64,000 bases of DNA from Sedimenticola thiotaurini (GTDB taxonomy: Bacteria > Pseudomonadota > Gammaproteobacteria > Chromatiales > Chromatiaceae): contig NZ_CP011412.1 of NCBI RefSeq assembly GCF_001007875.1, forward strand, positions 1,612,001 through 1,676,000, in the 5' to 3' direction. Position 1 is the stretch's first letter, and each line of letters begins with the position of its first letter. Positions 7,736-16,312 of this stretch are shown in pieces. Both the position numbers and the translations under genes were made by a program. The notes below the pieces were generated by a model. The model searched no databases, was not told the origin of the DNA, and saw only the letters and a program-made list of their open reading frames with translations.

Positions 7736-10054
7736 ATGCCTGAACAGCAACAAAAAGAACAGGAACTTAAAGCAGCGTTCATTCAACATCTTCCCGAGCG
7801 AATTCACAGTGTTGACAGCGACTGGATCGAATTATCCCAAGATACCTGGGATCCGGTTCAGCTGAAAAAACTGCATCAGAAAGTCCAGAGCCTGACCGGT
7901 ACCAGTGGCCGCTTTGGTTTGGCCAGGTTAAGCGAGAACAGCTACTCCCTGGAAGTCACCCTGGGTGGCTTCATGGCTGCCGATTCAGTTCCCACCCCCA
8001 AACAGAAACAGGCGGTCAGCGCACTCATCACCGCGATCAAGCATGAATCGGAACTGGTACGTAACAACTCCGGCATGCAAAAACCGGCCAGTCGACTGAT
8101 TTACCTGTTGTTGTCCAGCGACAAGCTGGCCCCCGGTCTTGTCGGCATGCTGGAGGAGCAGGGTTGCACGGTATTGAGCTTCCTGCAACCGGACGATGTT
8201 GAAGGGGAGATACAGCGTCGTCTGCCGGACGTGCTGATCATTGATGACAGTTTCCTGGTCCGAATCAGCATGCTTAACCGTGAACTGGCAATTCAGCAGG
8301 AGTATCACAAGAAACAGGTGGGGATAATCTGCATCAGCCAGACCAGAGATCTGGAACAGCGCCTGCTTGCACTGCGCAGCGGTGTGGATGGTTACTATGT
8401 GACGCCGGTAAATACCCAGGATCTGGCGGCCCGAATCATGGAGATGGCCTCCCCCAAAGACGACCGTTACCGTATTCTGGTGGTGGAAGATGATCAGTCC
8501 CAGGCCGATTTTGCCGCGTCCATTCTGAGAAAGAGCGGTATGAAAACCGCGGTAATCACAGAGTCGATGAAGGTAATCGAAGCACTGGATGAATTCCGCC
8601 CCGACCTGATCCTGATGGATCTCTATATGCCGGATGCCAATGGCATTGAACTGACCACCATTATCCGGGAGCATCCTGACTTCGTCACCACACCGATCGT
8701 GTTCCTGTCCGGCGAACAGGATACTGACAAACAGCTGCAGGCATTGAGTGTCGGCGGTGACGACTTCCTCAGCAAACCGATCCGCCCCCGCCACCTGATC
8801 AACACCATTACCAACCGGGTGCAACGGGCACGCATGCTGGAAAAACGTCAGCCTCATCCCAACAGTCGGGACCGCCTCACCGGGCTCTACCATCGTCGGC
8901 ACTTTTATGAAGAGCTGGATCGCATGACCACACTCATAGAGGAGCGCGCGGCGACTGGTGGAGTGCTCTACATCTCGCTGGAACAGACCGAAGGGGACGG
9001 AACGGAGCAGAAAGATAATGGCTATCTTGCCAACCTGGGCAATCTGATCAGCGGTTTGCTGGAAGAGCAGGATATCGCCAGCCGCATTGATGATGACAGT
9101 TTTGCCATTCTGATCCTGCGCCCTCACCAGAAGAATATTGTCAGCCTGGCGGAAAACCTTGCCCGCAAACTGCTGGCATTGAAAACCGAAGCAAAGTTGA
9201 CGCCACACATCGGTATTGCCATCTTCGGCAGGGAACAGACCAGCGCATCCGATCTGATCGCCAATGCATCAGCCGCTTCACAAGCGATCCTGGGGAGCGA
9301 CCAGTATGTCAAGCTGTACGATGAACCGGACAACCATCCCGGCCATGAACCGGCGACGATACAGCTACCCCAACTGTTCAGACAGGCCCTTGAAAAAGGC
9401 AGCTTCCAGCTTCTTTTCAGAACACTGAAACACAATCAGCAGCCCGGAACAAACGCCTACATGCTGAAACCACGACTGCCGCTGAGTGACGGAAAGTATC
9501 TGGGTAGCGCCGAAATCATGTCACTGGGGGATCAGGAGCAACTTGGATATCGGTTAAGCCAGTGGCTGATTGAGCGTGCCCTGGCCACACTGGAAGAGAA
9601 GCGGAGCGAAGGCAGAAACAACCTGTTAATTGTGGAACAATCCGCCGAATCGATTTTTCAGGGCGCTATCGCAGGCTGGATCAGGGACCAGTTGCGCGCC
9701 CGACAGATGGTCGGTGTTGGCCTGGTGCTGGAGTATCGCATCGCCGACTTGAGCGTAGATCTGAAAACCGCCAAGGAACATTTCACCCAGCTCCACGAGA
9801 TGGGTATCAAAGTATCGCTCTCCCGGTTCGGGGCAAACAGTACAGCTCTAAAGGTTCTGCACTACCTGGGCGCCGACCTGGTCCAACTGGCGGGCCCCAT
9901 CCTCAAGACCGATAAGATCGATGACATCATCAGCCAGATCCGGGCATGCAATGGAGAGATAATGTTACCCACCGGCGCAGATCCCGGCTCGATCTCCCCA
10001 GCCTGGCTTGATTCTGCCGACTGGGTGCCAATAGTGTCCGCAGCCCCCCTTTAA
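7736..10054 (+). CDS. HPt-REC-REC-GGDEF-EAL-type regulator with degenerate catalytic sites
   Basis: 772 residues, cytoplasmic, no membrane segment. The longer frame (from 7634) is rejected because ATG 7736 has an AAGGA ribosome binding site at 7722-7726. An HPt-like N-terminus (His47 in LHQKVQSLTGTSGRFGL) is followed by a receiver-like fold (about 118-235; Asp170/171) and a well-conserved receiver (about 245-360; Asp295 in LILMDLYMPD, Lys348). Next is a GGDEF-type domain (about 380-530) whose signature reads RIDDDSF. Last is an EAL-type domain (about 540-770) in which the EAL glutamate region reads AYMLKPR and the DDFGTG loop reads SRFGAN. Neither cyclase nor phosphodiesterase activity is expected; it is more likely a phosphorylation-dependent scaffold or c-di-GMP effector, as in FimX-like proteins. 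It ends 15 nt before the Crp-family gene. Confidence 0.85.
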   Translation: MPEQQQKEQELKAAFIQHLPERIHSVDSDWIELSQDTWDPVQLKKLHQKVQSLTGTSGRFGLARLSENSYSLEVTLGGFMAADSVPTPKQKQAVSALITAIKHESELVRNNSGMQKPASRLIYLLLSSDKLAPGLVGMLEEQGCTVLSFLQPDDVEGEIQRRLPDVLIIDDSFLVRISMLNRELAIQQEYHKKQVGIICISQTRDLEQRLLALRSGVDGYYVTPVNTQDLAARIMEMASPKDDRYRILVVEDDQSQADFAASILRKSGMKTAVITESMKVIEALDEFRPDLILMDLYMPDANGIELTTIIREHPDFVTTPIVFLSGEQDTDKQLQALSVGGDDFLSKPIRPRHLINTITNRVQRARMLEKRQPHPNSRDRLTGLYHRRHFYEELDRMTTLIEERAATGGVLYISLEQTEGDGTEQKDNGYLANLGNLISGLLEEQDIASRIDDDSFAILILRPHQKNIVSLAENLARKLLALKTEAKLTPHIGIAIFGREQTSASDLIANASAASQAILGSDQYVKLYDEPDNHPGHEPATIQLPQLFRQALEKGSFQLLFRTLKHNQQPGTNAYMLKPRLPLSDGKYLGSAEIMSLGDQEQLGYRLSQWLIERALATLEEKRSEGRNNLLIVEQSAESIFQGAIAGWIRDQLRARQMVGVGLVLEYRIADLSVDLKTAKEHFTQLHEMGIKVSLSRFGANSTALKVLHYLGADLVQLAGPILKTDKIDDIISQIRACNGEIMLPTGADPGSISPAWLDSADWVPIVSAAPL

Positions 10055-10069
10055 CCTCTGGAGCGCCCG

Positions 10070-10753
10070 GTGACCATTGAGAACAGCAGAAGAGCCAGTC
10101 TGTCGGAGAAAATCCGCTTTATCGACCAGAGCGACGAACTGTTCAAACGGGAGTTTTTTGCCAAGGCCAGCATAGCGAACCTGCCCAAGGGGCAGCATGT
10201 GTGCCAGGAAGGTAGTGACTGCAGCCACCTGGCAATCCTGCTCAACGGTACGGCGAGAGTCTATAAACTGGGGGAGAACGGCAAGGAGATCACGCTCTAT
10301 CGGGTGGGTCCGGGTGAGAGCTGCATTCTGACCGCATCCTGCATTCTCAGCAACACGCCCTTTCCCGCATTTGCTATCTGCGAAACCGATGTGGAGGCCG
10401 CGTTGATATCGGCCAGCGATGCACGCCGCTGGCTGGCCGAGTCAGGCAACTGGCGGGACTACATCTTCAGCCTGGTGGCCACCCGTCTGTCCAACATTAT
10501 CAACGTGGTCGAAGAGGTGGTTTTCAGACGCATGGACAAACGCATCGCCCACCATCTCTGTACCCGAACGCTCCCACCCAATCACACTCTGCAGGTAACC
10601 CATCAGGAGATCGCCTCGGAACTCGGCACCTCGCGGGAAGTGGTAAGCCGGATTCTCAAGGAACTTGAACAGGAAGGGCTGATCCGGGTAACACGGGGTT
10701 CTATCACTCTTCTCGACCTGCCGGGACTGGAGCAGAAACAGCTGGAGAGATAA
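10070..10753 (+). CDS. Crp/Fnr-family transcriptional regulator (no Fe-S cysteine cluster)
   Basis: 227 residues. The cyclic-nucleotide-binding-type beta roll covers about 20-130, including GSDCSHLAILLNGTARVY and the cysteine-bearing GESCILTASCILSN. The dimerisation helix is about 135-165, and a C-terminal winged helix contains TSREVVSRILKELEQEGLI as recognition helix. It lacks the N-terminal CxxC...C cluster of FNR, so O2 sensing through a 4Fe-4S cluster is not expected. The paired cysteines in CILTASC could be redox or ligand sites, which is inference. It starts with GTG at 10070, 15 nt after the preceding regulator, with GGAG upstream, so the two are likely co-transcribed. A perfect palindrome 190 bases downstream (10944-10962) is a plausible target. 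Confidence 0.9.
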   Translation: MTIENSRRASLSEKIRFIDQSDELFKREFFAKASIANLPKGQHVCQEGSDCSHLAILLNGTARVYKLGENGKEITLYRVGPGESCILTASCILSNTPFPAFAICETDVEAALISASDARRWLAESGNWRDYIFSLVATRLSNIINVVEEVVFRRMDKRIAHHLCTRTLPPNHTLQVTHQEIASELGTSREVVSRILKELEQEGLIRVTRGSITLLDLPGLEQKQLER

Positions 10754-10943
10754 CTTTGTCTGGCATGGCCATATTCATCCACTCTTTCCACGCACCTGTC
10801 CAGCATGCCGCTATACTGGAAACATTGAACCGGAATCCACTCCCCCGATAAGTTGCCGCACCCGGTTGCCGGTTATTGGATAGCTACTGTTCGGACAGAA
10901 ACGGCACCATCCGGACCGGGTCAGCGGGATAACCGGAAACCGC

Positions 10944-10962
10944 TATGTGACTAAGTCACATA
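10944..10962. promoter_or_regulatory. Palindromic operator of Crp/Fnr type
   Basis: TATGTGACTAAGTCACATA is a perfect inverted repeat of 8 bp arms around TAA. The TGTGA/TCACA half-sites are those of the CRP family, but they are separated by 5 rather than the canonical 6 bases. It lies 87 bases upstream of the DUF2892 gene and 190 bases downstream of a Crp/Fnr-family gene. If used for class II activation, a promoter centred about 40 bases downstream would fit the gap. Confidence 0.6.
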
Positions 10963-11048
10963 CAGAGTGGAGAAAAAGGGGTACCTTTAGCCCATAGTCC
11001 ATGGGGCGCGCGCCCCTGAATCCTAACTGAACAACATGGGAGCTTGTG

Positions 11049-11237
11049 ATGAAAAAGAACATGGGTGGCATAGACAGAGGACTGCGCACAGTGGTTGGCA
11101 TCGGTTTGATTGCCTGGGGTGTGATGGCACAGAACTGGTGGGGAGCAATCGGCATTATCCCGCTGTTTACTGCGGCGATCGGCTGGTGCCCAGCTTACCT
11201 GCCATTTGGCCTGAGCACCTGTAAAACCAAACACTGA
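11049..11237 (+). CDS. Small DUF2892 (YgaP-type) inner membrane protein
   Basis: 62 residues with two transmembrane helices (about 12-28 and 32-48). The family pattern NMGGIDRGLRTVVGIGLI is at the N-terminus and GWCPAYLPFGLSTC at the C-terminus. DUF2892 forms the membrane part of the rhodanese YgaP in E. coli and occurs as a stand-alone protein in many sulfur-active bacteria. The two cysteines of the GWCP...STC motif are conserved in the family; the function of the stand-alone form is not established. ATG 11049 is preferred over GTG 11046 because GGGAG lies 6 bases upstream. The upstream region holds the 10944-10962 palindrome and a 14-bp GC palindrome at 11003-11016. Confidence 0.85.
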   Translation: MKKNMGGIDRGLRTVVGIGLIAWGVMAQNWWGAIGIIPLFTAAIGWCPAYLPFGLSTCKTKH

Positions 11238-11254
11238 TCGATCAAGCAGCGCCG

Positions 11255-11284
11255 GGTATTGCCCGTCAGTTTGCGGGCAATACC
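11255..11284. terminator. Hairpin between convergent DUF2892 and AI-2E/PerM genes
   Basis: A perfect 11-bp stem (GGTATTGCCCG / CGGGCAATACC) with an 8-nt loop. It overlaps the last codons and stop of the minus-strand transporter. Neither strand has a clear T-run after it, so it is either a weak bidirectional terminator or an RNA-stabilising 3' structure. Confidence 0.45.
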
Positions 11285-12324
11285 TTGTGCGGCCAAGCCC
11301 GAATCACCGCCTGCACCAGGGTCGCTAGCGGTATCGCGAAAAACACCCCCCAGAAGCCCCACAACCCACCAAAAACCAGTATTGCAACGATGATCGCCAC
11401 CGGGTGGAGATTAACCACTTCGGAAAACAGCAGGGGCACCAGCACATTGCCATCCAACGCCTGGATAACAAAATAGGCGACACTCAACCAGATAAAATCG
11501 TTACTCCAGCCCCACTGGAACCAGGCAATCAGAATCACCGGGAAAGTGACCACCGCAGCGCCGATATAGGGAATGATGACGGAGAGCCCCACCAGAACGG
11601 CCAGCAGCATGGCGTACTGCAGACCCATGAAGGTAAAGGTGAAAAAGCTGATCGAGCCAACGATTATAATTTCCCAGAACTTACCCCGCACATAGTTGGC
11701 AATCTGTTCATCCATGTCCCGCCATACAGTGTCAGCGAACTTTCTGTCCTGCGGCAAAAAACCCAGCACCCAATCGAGTATGATCCGTTTATCCTTGAGA
11801 AAGAAGAACACCAGCAGCGGCATCAGAATCAGGTAGACCAGGATCGTGATAATTCCCACCACCGACGAGAGAGACAGGGAGAGCACCTGCTGGCCAAAGG
11901 TGGCAATCTCACGTCGCAATACGGTGAATATCTCCTGTACCTGAGCGGCGGAAATGATCTCCGGATACTTCTCCGGCAACAGCATCAATAACCGCTGACC
12001 TTCTGAAATCATTGCGGGAATCTGTTGAAACAGCTGCGTCACCTGCCGCGACAATTCAGGCATCAGCACAAACAGAATCAGGGTAACGAACAGCAGAAAT
12101 ACGGTAAACACCAGCAATACTGCACTGAGGCGGGGTAACCCCATTCGTTGCAGCTTTCCAACCAGACCTTCCAGGAGATAGGCGATGACCGCGCTGGCCA
12201 ACACCGGGGTCAACATCTCCCCCATGGTGATGATGATGGCAAAGCAGCCCACCAGAAACAGGGCTAGGAAAACCACCTCGGGATCGGAGAAGTAACGTTT
12301 GAACCAGTCTGTCAGAAATTGCAT
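11266..12324 (-). CDS. AI-2E family (PerM-type) membrane transporter
   Basis: 352 residues. There are three to four N-terminal hydrophobic segments (about 15-95), a soluble middle region (about 95-150), and four to five C-terminal membrane helices (about 150-345). These include the family patterns LMPLLVFFFLKD and GLSVIIPYIGAAVV and the C-terminal GFWGVFFAIPLATLVQAVI. The family (AI-2E transporter, PF01594) includes TqsA and PerM; actual substrates vary and may include Na+/H+ or small molecules. It precedes no obvious partner and is 26 bases downstream of the small unknown gene at 12351, so possibly the last gene of a three-gene unit with the LysR regulator. Confidence 0.88.
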   Translation of the reverse strand: MQFLTDWFKRYFSDPEVVFLALFLVGCFAIIITMGEMLTPVLASAVIAYLLEGLVGKLQRMGLPRLSAVLLVFTVFLLFVTLILFVLMPELSRQVTQLFQQIPAMISEGQRLLMLLPEKYPEIISAAQVQEIFTVLRREIATFGQQVLSLSLSSVVGIITILVYLILMPLLVFFFLKDKRIILDWVLGFLPQDRKFADTVWRDMDEQIANYVRGKFWEIIIVGSISFFTFTFMGLQYAMLLAVLVGLSVIIPYIGAAVVTFPVILIAWFQWGWSNDFIWLSVAYFVIQALDGNVLVPLLFSEVVNLHPVAIIVAILVFGGLWGFWGVFFAIPLATLVQAVIRAWPHKVLPAN

Positions 12325-12350
12325 CCGGATAGGCCTGTCAATGGTTCTGG

Positions 12351-12740
12351 TTATTGTTCACGCAAGGTGGAGACAAGTTCCTCATAATGACGCTTGAACA
12401 GCGCCTCCAGCTCATCGATCACTTCGGCCGCACTGCGGCCATGCATCACATGGGCAGTCATCAGTGAGGATGTCTCGGTCAACAACGCAGACCTCTCCAA
12501 CATGTGGTAACTCTCGGACAGTCTCTTGATTGCCCCCACAACACTCTCCCCTTCAGGCCGGGGAATCGGCTTGGGCTCCGGTAACTGTGTCGGTTTATTC
12601 TCTTCCGCGTCCGGAACGGAGCGCTGAAGCAAGAACTCGGCAAATGCCAGCAGGCTTAGTTTATCCTGTTCGCTCAGGGCAGAATAGAGTTTGAGCAGCT
12701 TTCGTTTCTCATCAGAAAGGTTCTGCGTCGGTAGTAACAT
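12351..12740 (-). CDS. Conserved hypothetical protein paired with LysR regulator
   Basis: 129 residues, not recognised. It has no signal peptide or membrane helix. The N-terminal third (about 8-45) is predicted helical with SALSEQDKLSLLAFAEFLLQ. The middle (about 48-65) is a proline-rich linker (LPEPKPIPRPEG), and the C-terminal half is helical and ends in ALFKRHYEELVSTLREQ. The start at 12740 is 2 nt after the stop codon of the LysR gene, so the two are almost certainly co-transcribed and translationally coupled. It could be an accessory or effector of that regulator, but no function can be assigned. Confidence 0.75.
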   Translation of the reverse strand: MLLPTQNLSDEKRKLLKLYSALSEQDKLSLLAFAEFLLQRSVPDAEENKPTQLPEPKPIPRPEGESVVGAIKRLSESYHMLERSALLTETSSLMTAHVMHGRSAAEVIDELEALFKRHYEELVSTLREQ

Positions 12741-12742
12741 AC

Positions 12743-13657
12743 TCAGTCGATACAGTCGTTCTTGTGTTCTTCACAATACTTCTGGGCAAACTCCAGCAAC
12801 TCCTCCATCACCCGCGCCCGGAACTTCTGTTTCTGGTGCACGAAAGAGAAGGGTCTTTCCAGGGCCGGTTCCAGGTTAATGGCCACCAGGGTGCCCAGCT
12901 TCAACTCTTTCTGAATAGTGGCCCGGGAAACCACCGAGATTCCCATACCGGCCTCCACTGCACCCTTGACCGCCTCGGGACTGCCCAGTTCCATCGAGAT
13001 GTTCAGGTCATCCACATTATCCTTGATCTTGGAGAGGTACTCATTTATTACCTCCCGGGTTCCCGAACCCTCTTCACGACAGATAAACGGGTACTTAACC
13101 AAGTCTTCATAAGTCAACGTGCTTCGATCAGCCTCGGGATGTCCTGGCGGTACAATGGCCACCAACTGATCGGCCTTGCATATCTCCACCACCAGATTCT
13201 TGTTGGCCACCGGTGCTTCGACCACACCCAGGTCGATGGCGTTGTTCTCCACCATGGAGACGATACCTTCGGTATTGGAGACTTTCAGATGGATATTCAC
13301 ATCCGGGTATTTCACTTTGAAATCACCCAGCAGGGCTGGCAGCATATATTCCGCAATGGTGGTACTCGCCCCAATGGTCAGGGAACCGCTGATCTCCCCG
13401 GTCATGGCCCGGACAGAGTTCTCCATCTCGGCATAAAGCTCGAAAATTCTGGCCGCATACTCATAAACGTGAGCCCCCGCATCAGTCAGACTAATACGGT
13501 TGTGGGTACGATCGAATAAGCGGGTATTGAAATAGTCTTCCAGTTGTCTGACCTGAAAAGTGACCGCCGGCTGCGTCATATGGAGCGATTCCGCCGCCTT
13601 GGTGAAACTCAGCAACCGTGCCACGGTATGAAACACCTGAAGTCTGCGATCGGCCAT
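12743..13657 (-). CDS. LysR-family transcriptional regulator (CysL/YeiE-like)
   Basis: 304 residues, full family length. The N-terminal winged helix (about 3-62) has the classic SFTKAAESLHMTQPAVTFQV helix-turn-helix. The effector domain (about 90-290) begins GSLTIGASTTIAEYMLP and contains FICREEGSGTRE, a ligand-pocket motif seen in CysL/YeiE-type regulators that often respond to anions such as sulfite. That subgroup assignment is tentative. The upstream region (13658-13799) is AT-rich, with a CCTAA/TTAGG inverted repeat around 13755 that could be an autoregulatory LysR site. The gene is followed directly by the 129-residue unknown. Confidence 0.88.
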   Translation of the reverse strand: MADRRLQVFHTVARLLSFTKAAESLHMTQPAVTFQVRQLEDYFNTRLFDRTHNRISLTDAGAHVYEYAARIFELYAEMENSVRAMTGEISGSLTIGASTTIAEYMLPALLGDFKVKYPDVNIHLKVSNTEGIVSMVENNAIDLGVVEAPVANKNLVVEICKADQLVAIVPPGHPEADRSTLTYEDLVKYPFICREEGSGTREVINEYLSKIKDNVDDLNISMELGSPEAVKGAVEAGMGISVVSRATIQKELKLGTLVAINLEPALERPFSFVHQKQKFRARVMEELLEFAQKYCEEHKNDCID

Positions 13658-13799
13658 GTGCTATCCCCATTGAAACGATTGGTAATAAAATCTTTTTATA
13701 GCATACAACTCCTCGAAAAGGCCAATTATTGAAGAATATCGTAACGTCCTAATTTAGGGGTGTTTATAAGTCGATCGGCGTATTGGATCGGGGAGTTCA

Positions 13800-14714
13800 T
13801 CAAGGGCCGTAAAGCAGGCTATGCAGAGATGCCTGAATCGCCCCTGGAGCCCGGATCAAGCGGGTAAAACTGTATCTGCCTGTCCGCTCTAAATCAGGAA
13901 AATCCAATGGCAAACTGAAACGGGGGTGAAGTGTGTACACCTTGCCCCTGCGCACCACCAGCAGAGACGGGAAACGGGGTGTATGCTTGAGTGGTCGTAT
14001 ATCCACCGTTTCGATGACAGCCCGGTCACTACCCATCCCCGATTCCAACGCCACACCAAACAAGCTTGTCCTTTCACCCGGAATAGGGATCTGGAAAACG
14101 GCGACCACGCCCCCCCGACCACTCTCCAATCCCTGCTTCAGGACTTCGAGTGCCTTGGCCTGAGTGCCAAAATCGCCAAGTTCAAGAAAATCATCAAACT
14201 GCTCGGTCCCCACGGCGTGCTGGTAACGGGACAGCTTTTCCATTGTTAAACCAGCAGCAGACCCAAAAGTCTTCTGTGCCCCCAGAATTCGCTTCAACTG
14301 CAAGCGCACCGGTTCCAGGTCCCCCTTTATCCTGTAGGCGTATTTTTGATAAACCGGATTGGTATAGGCCACCTGCACACGACCATCAACCCGGGTAATC
14401 CCGATTCGCTGCGGCACAGCAAACAGAGCATTTGACTCTGCCACCGCCAGATTCCTGAGATAATCGTTGGTCACCACGATGACATGGCGATCCGCCTCAG
14501 GGGCGTACTCCCCTAGCAATTCAAAACCACCAGCAACCAGTCCCTCTTTCAACTCAATGACCACTTTCACCATGTCGCCCCGTGCATTAGAGGAGAGGAC
14601 ATAGGGCTGCAACAGTGGCTCAGCCATTACCGGGACCAGCCAAACACACCAAAGCATCAGTAAACAGACCGAACTGTTTCTGATCATCTGAAGCGATATG
14701 CGGTATTGCGCCAT
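13800..14714 (-). CDS. Exported protein of unknown function, DUF302-like N-terminal half
   Basis: 304 residues from ATG 14714, which has an AGGTG ribosome binding site; the longer frame begins with TTG at 14744 and is less likely. A signal peptide ending in VPVMA (about 10-31) predicts periplasmic or envelope location. Residues about 45-125 resemble DUF302 domains: a phosphate-like VVIELKEGLVAGGFELLGEY opening, then RVQVAYTNPVYQKYAYRI. The second half contains TLHPRFSLPLDFPDLERTGRYS. No catalytic motif was recognised. It stands alone, divergent from the FadL-type porin at 15008, so the two may share a control region, but a functional link is only inferred. Confidence 0.6.
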   Translation of the reverse strand: MAQYRISLQMIRNSSVCLLMLWCVWLVPVMAEPLLQPYVLSSNARGDMVKVVIELKEGLVAGGFELLGEYAPEADRHVIVVTNDYLRNLAVAESNALFAVPQRIGITRVDGRVQVAYTNPVYQKYAYRIKGDLEPVRLQLKRILGAQKTFGSAAGLTMEKLSRYQHAVGTEQFDDFLELGDFGTQAKALEVLKQGLESGRGGVVAVFQIPIPGERTSLFGVALESGMGSDRAVIETVDIRPLKHTPRFPSLLVVRRGKVYTLHPRFSLPLDFPDLERTGRYSFTRLIRAPGAIQASLHSLLYGP

Positions 14715-15007
14715 TGAGCACCTATCAGCTTGTGGATCTGTCAATTCAATTCTGGCTCCGTATCATCAGAGCACGATTTTGTGCAGCACATCAATCCTGA
14801 TCATTTCCCGTTCAAGATAAAACCTGCTCCACAAGAATATTTCAAACAGTTGTATAAATAAAAACGGGATGCTAGATTTGGGAGAATAATAATATTAAAG
14901 GTCGCAATCAGCCCCCAACCGTATCGACCGCCGGATCATCGATCTGATTAAACATTAAACAACTGGCCGGTATAGGCCGCTGACCAAATTTACGGGGAAA
15001 CCAACCA

Positions 15008-16234
15008 ATGAAGAAACTTGCGCTTGTCTCGGCAATCTCGCTGGCAGCAACCGGCCAGGCAATGGCGGCCGCTTACAAACTTCCTGAAAATTCTATTAAC
15101 AGTACGGCACTTTCCGCTGCCTATGTCGCCAATGCACATGGTGCCGATGCTTCCTATTACAATCCGGCAGCTATGGTCTATAACGCTCCCGGTGCAAGCC
15201 TGGAAGCAGACCTGACCCTGGCGCACCTGACCAGCATTGACTTAACCAGCGGAGCATTGGCTCCTGATTCCACCAAGGTTGAGAATATCCCCATCCCCTC
15301 TTTCCACTATGTCAGCCCAGCCATGGGTGATTTCCGCTTTGGACTCTCTGCCGTGGTACCGGTCGGACTGAGTAAGCGCTGGAATGGTCAGGCCGCCGGC
15401 TTTGCTCAGGAGTTCACGTTGGAGACCCTGGAACTGAATCCCACCATCGGCTACCGGATCAACGACCGATTCTCAGTTGGTGGCGGTGTACGGATTATCT
15501 ATACCGACGGCGTGGTCAAAAGTGATAACGGCGCCGGTACATCCCGCGACCTCAGCGGTGACTCCTTCGATTACGGCTACAATCTGGCACTGCACTTCAA
15601 AGCCACCGATCAACTTTCACTGGCCGCCACCTATCGATCAAAGATCGATTTGACGGTTAAGGGGGACGCCAATTTATGGGTAGGTGGCGCCCTTAATTAT
15701 ATTGGACCCGCCAGCGTGGAGATCCCGGCGCCAGCAGCCCTGAATCTGGCAGCCGCCTACGATATCAACGATCGTACCACGGTGGAGTTCGTCTACGAAC
15801 GCACCTATTGGTCGTCTTATAAGCAGTTGGACTTCAACTATGCCGCCAGCATTCATCCATTCATCGACGGTGTTTTTGGCACCCCGGGAATCAAGGACTG
15901 GAGCGACACCAACACTTATCGTATCGGCCTGACCCATCAGCTCAATCCCAAGTGGACCCTGATGGCCGGGTTTGCCTATGATGAAACGCCAGTACCCAAA
16001 AAGTATGTCAACTACGAACTACCGGATTCCGATGCCAAGATTTTCTCATTCGGAGCCAAGTATAAATACTCGGATAAGATGACTATCGGCGCATCCCTGC
16101 TGTATGACCAGAAGGACAAACTATCCATACCCGCCGGCGTCAACACAGAAGCCCAGAACACATTATTGGGTGGAGCCACCTTCGAAAACGCCAAGGCCTA
16201 CCTGTTCACCGTCGGCATGGAGTACAAGTTCTAG
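15008..16234 (+). CDS. OmpP1/FadL/TodX-type outer membrane transporter
   Basis: 408 residues. The signal peptide (about 1-21, ending QAMAA) is followed by the FadL hatch region with NSTALSAAYVANAHGADASY and NPAAM (about 30-58). A beta-barrel then runs to a C-terminal TVGMEYKF with terminal Phe, as expected for BAM-dependent outer membrane proteins. The family moves long-chain fatty acids or other hydrophobic compounds across the outer membrane. An SD-like GGGGAAA precedes the ATG. The gene is monocistronic: it has its own 290-base upstream region and a strong terminator just behind it (16259-16293). Confidence 0.94.
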   Translation: MKKLALVSAISLAATGQAMAAAYKLPENSINSTALSAAYVANAHGADASYYNPAAMVYNAPGASLEADLTLAHLTSIDLTSGALAPDSTKVENIPIPSFHYVSPAMGDFRFGLSAVVPVGLSKRWNGQAAGFAQEFTLETLELNPTIGYRINDRFSVGGGVRIIYTDGVVKSDNGAGTSRDLSGDSFDYGYNLALHFKATDQLSLAATYRSKIDLTVKGDANLWVGGALNYIGPASVEIPAPAALNLAAAYDINDRTTVEFVYERTYWSSYKQLDFNYAASIHPFIDGVFGTPGIKDWSDTNTYRIGLTHQLNPKWTLMAGFAYDETPVPKKYVNYELPDSDAKIFSFGAKYKYSDKMTIGASLLYDQKDKLSIPAGVNTEAQNTLLGGATFENAKAYLFTVGMEYKF

Positions 16235-16258
16235 ATCCGGCAAAAGCGGTAGTAGATA

Positions 16259-16293
16259 AAAAATACCGGGGATGAAACCCCGGTATTTTTTTT
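16259..16293 (+). terminator. Rho-independent terminator of the FadL-type gene
   Basis: A perfect 10-bp stem AATACCGGGG/CCCCGGTATT with a 6-nt loop and a run of eight T residues, 28 bases after the stop codon. Confidence 0.9.
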
Positions 16294-16312
16294 GCCTGAC
16301 ACTGTACACATG

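Noticed and set aside
7985-9208. 407-codon open frame on the minus strand inside the degenerate GGDEF/EAL regulator gene
   Set aside because: It lies fully antisense to a gene with clear domains, and its translation has low-complexity His/Gln-rich character without any family pattern.
11003-11016. GGGGCGCGCGCCCC as a REP-type repeat or restriction-related element
   Set aside because: Only one copy was noticed by eye; kept only as part of the DUF2892 upstream region.
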